The translations under genes and the position numbers were made by a program. A stretch of 64,000 nt of DNA, from NCBI GenBank assembly GCA_963719135.1, contig CAVRAZ010000005.1, positions 186,001 to 250,000 of the forward strand, in the 5' to 3' direction. How positions within the stretch are numbered: position 1 is the stretch's first letter; the number at the start of each line of letters is the position of its first letter. The notes beneath the pieces were generated by a model that was given only the letters and a program-made list of their open reading frames with translations, had not been told where the DNA came from and made no database searches. The stretch comes from CAVRAZ01 sp963719135 (GTDB lineage Bacteria > Pseudomonadota > Gammaproteobacteria > DSM-19610). Below are positions 16,743 to 26,392 of the stretch, in pieces.

Positions 16743-17689
16743 CAGTCTTTCCCCAGCACGATGGGCGTGGTCAGGAGCTTTTCCAGGACTGTAAGGCCGC
16801 TGTCACCGTCAATGTCCGCGGACGCCTTGAGCATTTCGCGAAATTGCGCGACGCTGCGGGGCCGGCACTGGGGGTCGAGATCCAACGCCCGATCGATCGC
16901 GGTCAACAACCCGTGCGAATAGTGCTTCTTGAAGCGCATGACCGCCGGCACCATCCGGTCCCTGGCCACGCGTTGTTTCGCCGAGGGCGGCGACGTACCT
17001 TCGATGCACGCGCGCATCGTCGCGCCCACGGAATAGATGTCAGTCCAGGGTCCGAGCAATCCCTCCCGGTCATATTGCTCGGGCGCCGAAAAACCCGCCG
17101 TCACGACCTGGCTGGGCTGTTCACGGCGGCTCTGCGGAAAGCCATGCACCGCCCCGAAATCCAGCAGTATCGGACGCCCCCCGCGGCGTATGTGGATATT
17201 GCCTGGCTTGATATCCAGATGCAGGAGATCCTGGGCGTGAATCGCCGCCAGGCCGTTCAGCAGGCGCGGAAATACCACGCGCAGAAACTTCTCGCTCAGT
17301 CCACCTTTGTATTTTTTAAGATAGTCCTGTAGGTTGGCGCCTTCCTGGTAGTCCATGACCATGTAGACGGTCCCGTTGGCGCGAAAGAAATTGACTACGT
17401 TAACTATGTTTGGATGCTTGAGTTCCGCCAGCGTACTGGCCTCCTGGAAAAAGAGCTTGCGTCCCCGGTTCAGGCGGGCCTCGGTGTCTGGACACAATGC
17501 AGCCACCGCCCCGTCGGTCTCCCGCCTGGCCAGCTTGCGGGGGAAGTATTCCTTGATGACGTAATGCGAGCCGAAGCGCCGGTGGCGTGCCAGGTAGACG
17601 ATGCTGAAGCCACCACCTCCCAGCACGTCCAGCAACCGGTAGTCATCGAGTCGGACCCCCGGTTTGAGGGTATCCATCGTGTTTCGCAT
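16742..17689 (-). CDS. Bacterial serine/threonine protein kinase
   Basis: The 315-aa protein is almost entirely a Hanks-type kinase domain. The glycine loop is LGGGGFSIVYLA, the ATP lysine is in HYVIKEYFPRKLA, the catalytic loop is HLDIKPGNIHI, and the metal motif is DFGAVHG. The KEYFP form is typical of proteobacterial kinases paired with PP2C. There is no C-terminal membrane or sensor domain. The start is either ATG 17689 (used) or ATG 17677; neither has a strong ribosome site. An open frame continues upstream to 18523 opposite yicC but is a shadow. Confidence 0.9.
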   Translation of the reverse strand: MRNTMDTLKPGVRLDDYRLLDVLGGGGFSIVYLARHRRFGSHYVIKEYFPRKLARRETDGAVAALCPDTEARLNRGRKLFFQEASTLAELKHPNIVNVVNFFRANGTVYMVMDYQEGANLQDYLKKYKGGLSEKFLRVVFPRLLNGLAAIHAQDLLHLDIKPGNIHIRRGGRPILLDFGAVHGFPQSRREQPSQVVTAGFSAPEQYDREGLLGPWTDIYSVGATMRACIEGTSPPSAKQRVARDRMVPAVMRFKKHYSHGLLTAIDRALDLDPQCRPRSVAQFREMLKASADIDGDSGLTVLEKLLTTPIVLGKD

Positions 17690-17797
17690 CAGTCGGATAT
17701 CGTCGTCCAGGCGTCTATTGTTCTTGGCGTCCCGGGCCTGATTGGGTAAGTTCCGTATTGTTGTTTCATCGGCAAAAAATCGAGGTTTCTTTAAGCT

Positions 17798-18664
17798 ATG
17801 GTGAGGAGCATGACGGCGTTTGCACGGACCGCCGGAGAGCAGGGCGGCGCCGAACTGGTGTGGGAATTGCGTTCCGTAAATCATCGGTATCTGGACGCGG
17901 CGGTGCGCCTTCCCGACGAGCTGCGGGCGCTTGAACCCCTGGTGCGCGAGCGCCTGGTCAGCCGTCTGGGGCGGGGCAAGCTCGAGTGTGTGCTGCGGTA
18001 CCGCCAGGCAGGCGAGGCGGCGGAGGAGATCCAGATCAGCCAGACGCGGCTCAACGCGGTGCTGCACGCCTGCCGGGAGGTCGAGAAACGTTCGGCCGAG
18101 GCCAGCTCTCCCGGGGTGATGGACCTGTTGCGGTGGCCCGGGGTGATCGAGGAACGGGACGTCGATCTCAAGGCAGTCCAGGGGCAGGCGTTGGACCTGC
18201 TCGATGAGGCCCTGGCCGAGCTGATCGCCACGCGGGAGCGCGAGGGCGAACGGATCGCGGAGCTGCTGGCGCGCCGCGGCGAGGCGATACTCGCCGAACT
18301 GGTGCGGGTGCGCCAGCGTCTGCCCGAGGTTCGCGCCCGGATTCGGGAGCGACTGGAAAGCCGCCTGTCCGAACTTGACGTACAGGTCGACACCGCGCGG
18401 CTGGAACAGGAACTGGTCTATCTGGCCCAGAAAATGGACGTGGATGAGGAACTGGATCGCCTGGAGGCCCATATCGGCGAGGTCGGGCATGTGATTGGCC
18501 GTAACGAACCCGTGGGGCGCCACCTCGATTTTCTGATGCAGGAACTCAATCGGGAGGCCAATACGCTGGCGTCCAAGTCCGAGGATGCGGAGACGACGAA
18601 GTCAGCGGTGGAATTGAAAGTCCTGATTGAACAGATGCGCGAGCAAGTTCAGAACGTCGAATAG
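17798..18664 (+). CDS. yicC: YicC family endoribonuclease
   Basis: The 288-aa protein opens MVRSMTAFAR, the YicC hallmark, followed by WELRSVNHRYLD. The C-terminal part has the conserved GRHLDFLMQELNREANTLASK and DAETTKSAVELK segments. YicC proteins are metal-dependent endoribonucleases involved in small-RNA turnover. The gene precedes gmk, a standard gammaproteobacterial order, and the spacing is only 10 bp, so they are co-transcribed. It is divergent from the kinase gene. Confidence 0.95.
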   Translation: MVRSMTAFARTAGEQGGAELVWELRSVNHRYLDAAVRLPDELRALEPLVRERLVSRLGRGKLECVLRYRQAGEAAEEIQISQTRLNAVLHACREVEKRSAEASSPGVMDLLRWPGVIEERDVDLKAVQGQALDLLDEALAELIATREREGERIAELLARRGEAILAELVRVRQRLPEVRARIRERLESRLSELDVQVDTARLEQELVYLAQKMDVDEELDRLEAHIGEVGHVIGRNEPVGRHLDFLMQELNREANTLASKSEDAETTKSAVELKVLIEQMREQVQNVE

Positions 18665-18674
18665 AGAGGTGACA

Positions 18675-19319
18675 ATGGCAATGAGTGGGACACCAGGCAC
18701 CCTCTATATCGTCTCGGCGCCGTCAGGTGCAGGAAAAACAAGTCTTATCAACGCGTTGCGAGAGCGAATGCCCGAAATCGGAATTTCGGTGTCGCACACG
18801 ACGCGGGCACCGAGGCCCGGCGAGCGGGACGGCGTGGATTACCACTTTGTCGACAGAACCCGCTTCGAAGCCATGATCGACAAGGGTGATTTCCTGGAGT
18901 ATGCCCGCGTGTTCGACAATCTTTACGGAACCAGCCGGTCCGCGGTCGCCGCGCGGCTCGACCGCGGCGAGACGGTAATACTGGAGATAGACTGGCAGGG
19001 TGCGCGGCAGGTTAGAAACCATTTCCCCGATGCGGTCGGGGTGTTCATTTTGCCGCCTAGTCTGGATGCGTTGCGCGCGCGTCTGACCACGCGCGGTCAG
19101 GATGCCGACGGAACCGTGGCGCGTCGCATGCGCGATGCGGTGAGTGAAATGTTGCATTTCGACGAGTACCAGTATCTGGTCATCAACGACGATTTCCAGG
19201 CAGCGCTGGACGACTTGGCCGCGCTGTTCCGTGCCACGCGGCTGACCCTTGCCGAGCAGCGCCGCAGGCACGCGGCGCTGCTCGGCGCGCTTCTGGCACG
19301 CGGCAGCTCAATCGGGTAG
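18675..19319 (+). CDS. gmk: Guanylate kinase
   Basis: The 214-aa enzyme phosphorylates GMP to GDP. The P-loop SAPSGAGKTSL lies near residues 14-24, and VSHTTRAPRPGERDGVDYHF contains the GMP-binding region. Length is standard. ATG 18675 is preceded by AGAGAGGTG; ATG 18681 two codons later is possible. The gene leads into rpoZ and spoT, linking guanine nucleotide supply with (p)ppGpp metabolism as in E. coli. Confidence 0.96.
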   Translation: MAMSGTPGTLYIVSAPSGAGKTSLINALRERMPEIGISVSHTTRAPRPGERDGVDYHFVDRTRFEAMIDKGDFLEYARVFDNLYGTSRSAVAARLDRGETVILEIDWQGARQVRNHFPDAVGVFILPPSLDALRARLTTRGQDADGTVARRMRDAVSEMLHFDEYQYLVINDDFQAALDDLAALFRATRLTLAEQRRRHAALLGALLARGSSIG

Positions 19320-19358
19320 ACTTGGCGCCCCGGAAACACGTCAGGTTAGGAAGCGATC

Positions 19359-19664
19359 ATGGCACGCATCACCGTTGAAGATTGTCTCGATAAGGTGGAG
19401 AACCGGTTCCAGCTGGTCCTGGTGGCCACCAAGCGTGCAAGACAGCTTTCAAAAGGCGTTCAGCCGTTCGTGGACTGGGAAAATGACAAACCAACCGTGG
19501 TCGCGCTGAGGGAAATTGCCGAGGATTACATCGGCCCCTCCATTCTCGAGGAAAAACCCGAGCCGGAGCCGGAATTCGCCTTCGAGGTCGATACCCACGC
19601 CCTGCAGGCGGAGATGTCCGAGGCACCCGCCCCCATCGTGCCGCAGCCGGGCGCGGAAGACTGA
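19359..19664 (+). CDS. rpoZ: RNA polymerase omega subunit
   Basis: The 101-aa protein begins MARITVEDCLDKVENRFQLV and continues LVATKRARQLSKG, the invariant core of bacterial omega. The C-terminal tail is variable and acidic/proline-rich (EEKPEPEPEF). Omega helps assemble beta-prime and forms part of ppGpp site 1 on RNA polymerase. It sits between gmk and spoT, the usual order. The start is preceded by TTAGGAAG. Confidence 0.97.
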   Translation: MARITVEDCLDKVENRFQLVLVATKRARQLSKGVQPFVDWENDKPTVVALREIAEDYIGPSILEEKPEPEPEFAFEVDTHALQAEMSEAPAPIVPQPGAED

Positions 19665-19774
19665 TACCACTCCGTAGCGGAGACTGACGACGCCCGCCGA
19701 ACCGGGCGCTGTCGGATTCCGTTCAATTCGCCTATGATTCCCGTCAGTGTCCTGAAAAGACTCAGACGGCCAGC

Positions 19775-21928
19775 ATGGGTTCGACCGCGTTAAAACCGGA
19801 TGCCAAGCATCCCCGCTTTCTGATCAGCGATCTCTGCCGGCTGCTCGACACCTACATGCCGGTCGAGCAGGTTCGTGAGGTCTATCGCGCCTATCTGTTC
19901 AGCGCCGAGGCGCATGAAGGCCAGATCCGGTTGTCCGGTGAGCCCTACATCTACCATCCGATGGAAGTCGCACGCATCCTGGCGGAGATGCGCATGGACC
20001 ATCAGAGCATCCTGGCCGCCATTCTGCACGACGTTATCGAAGACACCGGCACGCCCAAGGAACAGGTGGAGGTGGAATTCGGACGCGAGGTCGCCGATCT
20101 GGTCGACGGTGTCAGCAAGCTGACGCAGATAAAATTCGAAAGCCAGGCCGAAGCCCAGGCCGAAAATTTCCGCAAGATGATGCTGGCCATGGTGCGCGAT
20201 ATCCGCGTCATTCTGGTCAAGCTGGCGGACCGCCTGCACAACATGCGGACGCTCGGCGTCATGCGCCCGGACAAGCGTCGGCGCATCGCGCGCGAAACGC
20301 TGGAAATCTACGCGCCGATCGCCAACCGGCTGGGTATGAACCAGATGCGCATCGAACTGGAGGACCTCGGTTTTGCGGCGCTCTATCCGCTGCGCTACCG
20401 CGTGCTTTCGGAGGCCGTCAAGCGGGCGCGCGGCAATCGCAAGGAGATCATCAACAAGATCGAGTCGGCGATCAGCCAGCGCCTCGAGCAGGAAAAGATC
20501 AGTTGCCGGCTTGTCAGCCGGGAGAAGCACCTGTACAGCCTCTACCGGAAGATCCGCGATCGGGTCGGCACGTTCCGGGAGGTGTTCGACGTTTACGCGT
20601 TCCGGATCATCGTCCGTGACGTCGATACCTGTTACCGCGTGCTGGGTGTAATGCACAACCTCTATAAACCGGTGCCGGGCAAATTCAAGGACTACATCGC
20701 GATTCCCAAGGCCAACGGCTACCAGTCGCTGCACACAGTGCTGTTCGGTCCCTACGGCGTGCCGATCGAGGTTCAGATTCGCAGCGAGGATATGAATCGG
20801 GTCGCGGATACCGGCATCGCGGCCCACTGGCTGTACAAGACCGGTGACAAGTCGGGCAACAGCGCCCAGTTGCGGGCGCGCGAATGGCTGCGCGAACTGC
20901 TGGAGATGCAGCAGAATGCCGGCGATTCACTGGAGTTTCTCGAGAACGTCAAGATCGATCTGTTCCCCGACGAAGTCTACGTGTTCACGCCGGCCGGCGA
21001 AATCATGGAGTTGCCGCGCGGGGCTACGGCGATCGACTTTGCGTATGCCGTGCACACCGATATCGGCAACACCTGCATCGCGGCGAAGATCGACCGCCGT
21101 CTCGCGCCGCTGCGCACTCCGCTGTTGAACGGCCAGACGGTGGAGATCATCACCGCAAACGGCGCCCACCCCAATCCCGCGTGGCTGAATTTTGTGACTA
21201 CCGCCAAGGCCCGCTCCAACGTCCGCCATTACCTCAAGCACTTGCAGCTCGACGAGGCGGTCAGTCTCGGTGAGCGCATGCTCGATCGAGCGCTGCGTAA
21301 TTTCGCGACCTCGTTGACCGAAATCGATGCGGAACCGCTGCAGGCGTTGCTCAGCGAGTGCGGCTTCGAATCACCTTACCAGCTCTATGCCGACATCGGG
21401 CTGGGCAATCGAATGCCGATGCTGGTGGCGCGACGACTGGTTCCGGGCGACGGCGAGGTCGTGCAGGACAAAGAGAGCGGCAGCAAGCCGTTGGCGATAC
21501 GCGGCACCGAAGGGATGGTGGTGCATTACGCGCGTTGCTGCCGGCCGATCCCCGGCGATGCAATTGTCGGCTTTATCAGCGCGGGCCGGGGTCTGGTCAT
21601 TCACCGCAACGGCTGCAAAAATCTGACGGAAAACCGCGACCGTTCGGACAAGTGGATCGATGTGCAGTGGCAGTATGACGTTCAGGCAGAGTTTACCGCC
21701 GAGATACGCGTCGACGTAGCGAACCGGCGCGGCGTCCTGGCGATGATCGCCGCCGAAATCTCGGAGCAGGGCTCCAACATCGAGAACGTCTCGATCGGGG
21801 AGCGCGACGGGCTGGAGACCTCGCTGAGTTTTGCCATCGCGGTCACCGACCGCAACCACCTGGCGCGCGTCATGCGCGGTATCCGCAAACTGCAGTCGGT
21901 GCTCAAGGTGGTGCGCACCAAGCAGTGA
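19775..21928 (+). CDS. spoT: Bifunctional (p)ppGpp synthetase/hydrolase SpoT
   Basis: The 717-aa protein has the full Rel/Spo layout: an HD hydrolase domain with LHDVIEDTGTPKEQ near residue 90 and KLADRLHNMRTL, a synthetase domain with DVYAFRIIVRD and KDYIAIPKANGYQSLHT, a TGS domain with VYVFTPAGEIMELPRGATA, and a C-terminal ACT domain. The intact HD histidine and aspartate predict active hydrolase. It controls the stringent response. The gene order rpoZ-spoT-(ridA)-recG is conserved; the usual trmH between spoT and recG is absent here. Confidence 0.95.
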   Translation: MGSTALKPDAKHPRFLISDLCRLLDTYMPVEQVREVYRAYLFSAEAHEGQIRLSGEPYIYHPMEVARILAEMRMDHQSILAAILHDVIEDTGTPKEQVEVEFGREVADLVDGVSKLTQIKFESQAEAQAENFRKMMLAMVRDIRVILVKLADRLHNMRTLGVMRPDKRRRIARETLEIYAPIANRLGMNQMRIELEDLGFAALYPLRYRVLSEAVKRARGNRKEIINKIESAISQRLEQEKISCRLVSREKHLYSLYRKIRDRVGTFREVFDVYAFRIIVRDVDTCYRVLGVMHNLYKPVPGKFKDYIAIPKANGYQSLHTVLFGPYGVPIEVQIRSEDMNRVADTGIAAHWLYKTGDKSGNSAQLRAREWLRELLEMQQNAGDSLEFLENVKIDLFPDEVYVFTPAGEIMELPRGATAIDFAYAVHTDIGNTCIAAKIDRRLAPLRTPLLNGQTVEIITANGAHPNPAWLNFVTTAKARSNVRHYLKHLQLDEAVSLGERMLDRALRNFATSLTEIDAEPLQALLSECGFESPYQLYADIGLGNRMPMLVARRLVPGDGEVVQDKESGSKPLAIRGTEGMVVHYARCCRPIPGDAIVGFISAGRGLVIHRNGCKNLTENRDRSDKWIDVQWQYDVQAEFTAEIRVDVANRRGVLAMIAAEISEQGSNIENVSIGERDGLETSLSFAIAVTDRNHLARVMRGIRKLQSVLKVVRTKQ

Positions 21929-22004
21929 CGCGAAAGCGACGTCGCATGGACGCGGGGCTGCCGAACGACGAATCAATACCAGGCCACAATGGACGGGAGA
22001 CTAC

Positions 22005-22391
22005 ATGATCAGACGGGTCATACAGACTGAACAGGCACCGCAGGCGATCGGCACCTATTCGCAGGCCGTCAGGGTTGACGGCAGGGTCTATTTATCGGGT
22101 CAGATTCCGCTGGTTCCGGAGACCATGGAGCTGGTGAGTGGTGACATGGAAGCGCAGATACGTCGCGTATTCGAAAATCTGAAGGCCGTTGCCGAGGCCG
22201 CCGGCGGCGGTCTGGCCGATATCGCCAAGCTGACTATCTTTCTTACCGACCTGGGTCACTTTCCGCTGGTCAACCAGGTGATGGCCGAGTACTTCGAACA
22301 ACCCTACCCGGCCCGCGCCGCGGTGGGCGTGGCCGCGTTGCCCAAGGGCGCCCAGGTCGAGATGGACGCCATCATGGAACTGGCCCACTGA
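22005..22391 (+). CDS. ridA: RidA family enamine/imine deaminase
   Basis: The 128-aa protein contains IGTYSQAVRVDGRVYLSGQI near the start and YPARAAVGVAALPKGAQVE at the end, with the conserved arginine in PARAAV that binds the carboxylate of the substrate. RidA hydrolyses reactive 2-aminoacrylate and related enamines. Length is canonical. ATG 22005 follows GGGAGA. In many gammaproteobacteria ridA lies right after spoT, as here. Confidence 0.96.
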   Translation: MIRRVIQTEQAPQAIGTYSQAVRVDGRVYLSGQIPLVPETMELVSGDMEAQIRRVFENLKAVAEAAGGGLADIAKLTIFLTDLGHFPLVNQVMAEYFEQPYPARAAVGVAALPKGAQVEMDAIMELAH

Positions 22392-22413
22392 AACACTGCG
22401 ACAACGTACGGTC

Positions 22414-24534
22414 GTGAGCGGTGAGTCGCCAATCTCCGAACGTCGTGAAGTCGACGTGCGTCAGCTCGACCGGCTTTCCGTCGAGGCACTGCGCGGTGTG
22501 GGCGGCAGACTCGCGACTCGGCTTGCCGCGATCGGTATCACCACGGTTCAGGATCTGTTGTTCCACCTGCCGCGGCGGTACGAAGACCGCACGCGGGTAA
22601 CGCCGATCGGCGCGTTGCGTCCCGGGGGGCAGGCGGTCGTCGAGGCCGACGTCGAACTCACCGAAGTCAGGTTCGGTAGACGGCGCAGTCTGTTGATACG
22701 CGTGGCGGACGGTACCGGTGGTCTGACAATACGTCTGTTTCACTTTTCCGCCGCGCAGCAACAGGCGTTCGCCCGCGGCAGCCGGTTCCGGTTCTTCGGC
22801 GACGTTCGCAGCGGTCCGGTGACCCTGGAAATGGTGCATCCGGAGTATCGCCGCGTGGTGGACGACGCACCGGTCACGCTGGAAGATCGCCTGACACCAA
22901 TCTATCCCGCGACGGAGGGGCTGAGTCAGCAGTCTCTGCGGCGGCTGACCTCGCAGGTGCTCGACATGCTGGATCGGACTACGCTGCCCGACTGGCTGCC
23001 GTCCGATCTGCTCAAACAATTCAGGTTTTCAGAATTGCACGCCGCGCTGCGCTATGTGCACAGGCCGCCGCCCGGTGCGGCGCTCGACGTGCTGGAGGAG
23101 GGCAGGCACCCCGCGCAGCAACGCCTGGCTTTCGAGGAGCTGCTGGCGCACCACTTGAGTCTGCGCCGGCTGCGCGACCAGGCGCAGTGCCACGAAGCCC
23201 CGCCATTGCACAAAGACAGCGAGCTTTGCCGGCGTCTTGTCGCCGATCTGCCGTTTCCGCTTACGCGCGCGCAACAGCGAGTGATCGATGAAATTGGCGT
23301 CGATCTGGAACGGTCACGGCCGATGATGCGTCTGGTTCAGGGCGACGTGGGTGCCGGCAAGACGGTCGTCGCCGTCGCCGCGGCGCTCGCGGCGGTTGCT
23401 GCCGGTTATCAGGTGGCGGTCATGGCGCCTACCGAGCTGCTTGCCGAACAGCATGTGAACAATTTCCGGCACTGGCTGGCACCGTCCGCCATCGAGGTCG
23501 GCTGGCTATCCGGCAAAGTCAAAGGCCGCCGGCGCGAAGCGCAGCTGGCGGCCGCGGCACAGGGGGACACCGCGATTCTCATCGGGACCCATGCACTGTT
23601 TCAGGAGAATGTGCTGTTCAATCGTCTCGGGTTGGTGATCATCGATGAGCAGCACCGTTTCGGCGTGCACCAGCGCCTGTCGCTGCGCGCCAAGGGCGCA
23701 GGCAACGGCCGGCAGCCGCACCAACTAATCATGACGGCGACACCCATCCCGCGGACACTTGCGATGACCTTCTATGCTGACCTGGACATCTCGGTCATCG
23801 ATGAACTCCCACCGGGCCGAACACCCGTGCAGACGGTTGTTGTGCCCGACAGCCGGCGCCACGAAGTCATCGAGCGGGTACGACAGGCCTGCCGGGAAGG
23901 GCGCCAGGCCTATTGGGTCTGCACGTTGATCGATGAATCGGATGCACTGCAGTGCCAGGCGGCCGAGGATACCTTCGAACTGTTATCAGGAAGTTTGCCC
24001 GGGCTTCGTGTCGGGCTGATTCACGGGCGCCTGAAAGCCGCGGAAAAAGCGGGACGGATGGCGGCATTCAAGGCCGGCGAACTCGATCTTCTAGTGGCCA
24101 CGACGGTGATCGAGGTCGGCGTGGATGTCCCCAACGCGACGCTCATGATCATCGAGAACGCCGAACGGTTGGGGCTTGCCCAACTGCACCAGTTGCGGGG
24201 CCGGGTCGGACGGGGTCACGCGGTGAGCAGTTGCGTACTGATGTACAAAGGCGGCCTCTCGCAGCAGTCGCGGGCACGCCTCAACGCGATGCGCGAAACC
24301 AATGACGGATTCGAGATTGCGCGCCGTGATCTGGAACTCCGCGGTCCCGGTGAAGTGCTGGGCACCCGCCAGACCGGCGACATGCGGTTTCAGATCGCCG
24401 ATTTGCTGCGCGACGCCGCGCTGCTGGAGAAAGTCGAGGCTGCCGCCGGCTTGCTCGCAACGCGTTACCCTGACCACGTGGATCCTTTGATCAGGCGCTG
24501 GCTAGGCGACGCCGCGGTCTACGGCAACGTCTAG
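22414..24534 (+). CDS. recG: ATP-dependent DNA helicase RecG
   Basis: The 706-aa helicase remodels stalled replication forks and branch-migrates Holliday junctions. An N-terminal wedge/OB domain follows LRGVGGRLATRLAAIG and LLFHLPRRYEDRTRVTPIG. Helicase motifs include QGDVGAGKTVVA (Walker A), IIDEQHRFGVHQR (DEQH box), MTATPIPRTLAMT, and the later QLRGRVGRG. The start used is GTG 22414; a later alternative start is possible because the first 15 residues are not well conserved. It closes the housekeeping block. Confidence 0.95.
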   Translation: MSGESPISERREVDVRQLDRLSVEALRGVGGRLATRLAAIGITTVQDLLFHLPRRYEDRTRVTPIGALRPGGQAVVEADVELTEVRFGRRRSLLIRVADGTGGLTIRLFHFSAAQQQAFARGSRFRFFGDVRSGPVTLEMVHPEYRRVVDDAPVTLEDRLTPIYPATEGLSQQSLRRLTSQVLDMLDRTTLPDWLPSDLLKQFRFSELHAALRYVHRPPPGAALDVLEEGRHPAQQRLAFEELLAHHLSLRRLRDQAQCHEAPPLHKDSELCRRLVADLPFPLTRAQQRVIDEIGVDLERSRPMMRLVQGDVGAGKTVVAVAAALAAVAAGYQVAVMAPTELLAEQHVNNFRHWLAPSAIEVGWLSGKVKGRRREAQLAAAAQGDTAILIGTHALFQENVLFNRLGLVIIDEQHRFGVHQRLSLRAKGAGNGRQPHQLIMTATPIPRTLAMTFYADLDISVIDELPPGRTPVQTVVVPDSRRHEVIERVRQACREGRQAYWVCTLIDESDALQCQAAEDTFELLSGSLPGLRVGLIHGRLKAAEKAGRMAAFKAGELDLLVATTVIEVGVDVPNATLMIIENAERLGLAQLHQLRGRVGRGHAVSSCVLMYKGGLSQQSRARLNAMRETNDGFEIARRDLELRGPGEVLGTRQTGDMRFQIADLLRDAALLEKVEAAAGLLATRYPDHVDPLIRRWLGDAAVYGNV

Positions 24535-24707
24535 GGGCATCTCGGAGCAGCGGTGGCACACTGCGCCAATTGGAGGGACGGAGACCAGGAAAATCCGGGG
24601 ACGCATCAAGCCATCGGTACTCGATCTGACCGCGGGAGGTTCTGGCGGCGATCAAGCGCTCCGACCCCTGGACGGGTTTCTCGATGTCACAGTCCTCGGC
24701 CGGGCCC

Positions 24708-26192
24708 CTAGCCTGCGGCCGCCAGCGCGGGGCGCTGAAAGGGTACGACGCGGGTATTCTGCTCAAAGGTCGCAATCAATGCCGAGGCCTGATTGACGTA
24801 GGACTGATCCAGTTGCATGGCCTGTTCGAGCGCACGTATACCAGCTGCGTCACCGGCGGCCAGCAACAGACGCCCGCACTGAAAGCAGACATCCGGCCAG
24901 ATGCGGTTGTCGCGGAGCACTGTCTTGAACAGTGCGACGCGTTCTTCCGGCTTGACGAATTTTTCGGCAAGGCGGAGATAGCGCAGGGCTTCCGAACCGA
25001 CCACAGATTCGCACTTGGCCTTGACCTTGAGCGCATAGTACTCACGGCTCTCGCGCTGAAATTGTTCATGGCTGTCCCGCCACTCGGCGCGCACCTGCTG
25101 GCGCCACCGGTCATCCAGACGTGCGGCGAGCGCCGGCCAGCGTTGCCCGAACACTGCCGTCGCCGCGGACTGTACCGGAAATCCGTCCCACTGCGTGCCC
25201 GTGTGACCCAGGGCGGCCAAGCGCTCGCGCAGGCTTGCAGTGCGCAGATCCGGTACTGCGCCCATTGCCTGGAGGATCCACCGATTGGCGTCCTCCTGAG
25301 TCAGCATCTGCTCGGTGATCGAAAAAAAGTTCGTGAATGGTTTGACCAGCGGCTCCGGGGTGCGCGTGGCCGCCCCCAGGACCCAGGGCCAGAATCTGGC
25401 TTCCAGATAGGCTTTGGCAACGGCTTGCGTGGTCAGCACCGATATGAGCTGGGTGTCGTCGGACTGTGATTGACCGATGCGATCGTGGACAAACGCCTGT
25501 GATCTGCGGATTTCCGTCGTCCGGCCCTCGAAGTAATCGGCAAACAGCACGATCGGCTTGCCCAGCAGCCAGCCTGCGGGGCCACGCCGGCGCCCGCAGT
25601 GAGCGCGCAGGGCGGACCAGAACGCGGCCTGATGGCAGAGGAACACGGTCGATCCGCCACCCAGGCGCGTTGACCACTGTCCGACTGCAGAGCGCAATGC
25701 GAGACGAAACTGATTGGTGTCAAGGCAGCACAACAGCGGCCACCCGAGATAGAGTGTGTAACGCGCCGGCAGCGGGTACCCTGAGCGTGGCTTGGGATCA
25801 AGGCGGATTTCCGGTTGGTCGCCCAGCACGATCTTGTTCAGTCGCCTGATTCGAAAATGTGTGCCGCGACGTTTTACCATGGCAAAGAGTTCGGGCGCGT
25901 CCACAGGCGTCAGTTCCAACCCCTCCGGTTCGGCCGGCCGGATGGCCAGCAGGCTCCAACTGCACAGGACACCAATCAAGGTCAGAGCAGCGCAGCCTTC
26001 GGTGATGAGCCAGTCAAGCGGCGTCTGGGCATTGGCAAACATCCAGCCGGTGGTTAGCCCCGCCGCTGCCGCGCCGATCGGGACAGACAGCAGGACAAGG
26101 TTCGCCGTGCGTGCGATCAGCGTAAGCCAGACTGCCTCGATTCGGGGATGATTCGAAAGATGACTGCGCCTTGAGGATTTCCTGATTGCCAT
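24708..26192 (-). CDS. Two-TM membrane protein resembling M48 peptidases but lacking HExxH
   Basis: The 494-aa protein has two hydrophobic segments near the N-terminus (LVLLSVPIGAAAAGLTTGW and LTLIGVLCSWSLLAI). A domain after them looks like the M48/HtpX fold: a strand with YTLYLGWPLLCCLDTNQF followed by RLALRSAVGQWSTR, where peptidases carry the HExxH helix. Here the histidines and glutamate are missing, so it should not be a zinc protease. The C-terminal third has a repeat-like helical part (CGRLLLAAGDAAGIRALEQA). ATG 26192 has GGAG upstream. It is a single gene between recG and the divergent ubiC. The specific function is unknown. Confidence 0.7.
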   Translation of the reverse strand: MAIRKSSRRSHLSNHPRIEAVWLTLIARTANLVLLSVPIGAAAAGLTTGWMFANAQTPLDWLITEGCAALTLIGVLCSWSLLAIRPAEPEGLELTPVDAPELFAMVKRRGTHFRIRRLNKIVLGDQPEIRLDPKPRSGYPLPARYTLYLGWPLLCCLDTNQFRLALRSAVGQWSTRLGGGSTVFLCHQAAFWSALRAHCGRRRGPAGWLLGKPIVLFADYFEGRTTEIRRSQAFVHDRIGQSQSDDTQLISVLTTQAVAKAYLEARFWPWVLGAATRTPEPLVKPFTNFFSITEQMLTQEDANRWILQAMGAVPDLRTASLRERLAALGHTGTQWDGFPVQSAATAVFGQRWPALAARLDDRWRQQVRAEWRDSHEQFQRESREYYALKVKAKCESVVGSEALRYLRLAEKFVKPEERVALFKTVLRDNRIWPDVCFQCGRLLLAAGDAAGIRALEQAMQLDQSYVNQASALIATFEQNTRVVPFQRPALAAAG

Positions 26193-26392
26193 GCCTGTGT
26201 ACTCCACGTCAGATGCGCCGGGTGATGGGAAGAATATTGGCCGCGCGGCCGGCCATTTGAGGAGAAACCTGTCACAACGCGACACGAATGTGACGTGCTG
26301 TGGCAAGTCTGTGACTGCTTTCTGATCGAAGTCGGACCCCATTCACACAACGACCTCGCTTGGGGGCTTTCCGCGGTGGGAACTGTGTCATA

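Noticed and set aside
17690..18523. N-terminal extension of the kinase frame opposite yicC
   Set aside because: It lies entirely within the yicC gene on the other strand, and the kinase domain begins right after ATG 17689.
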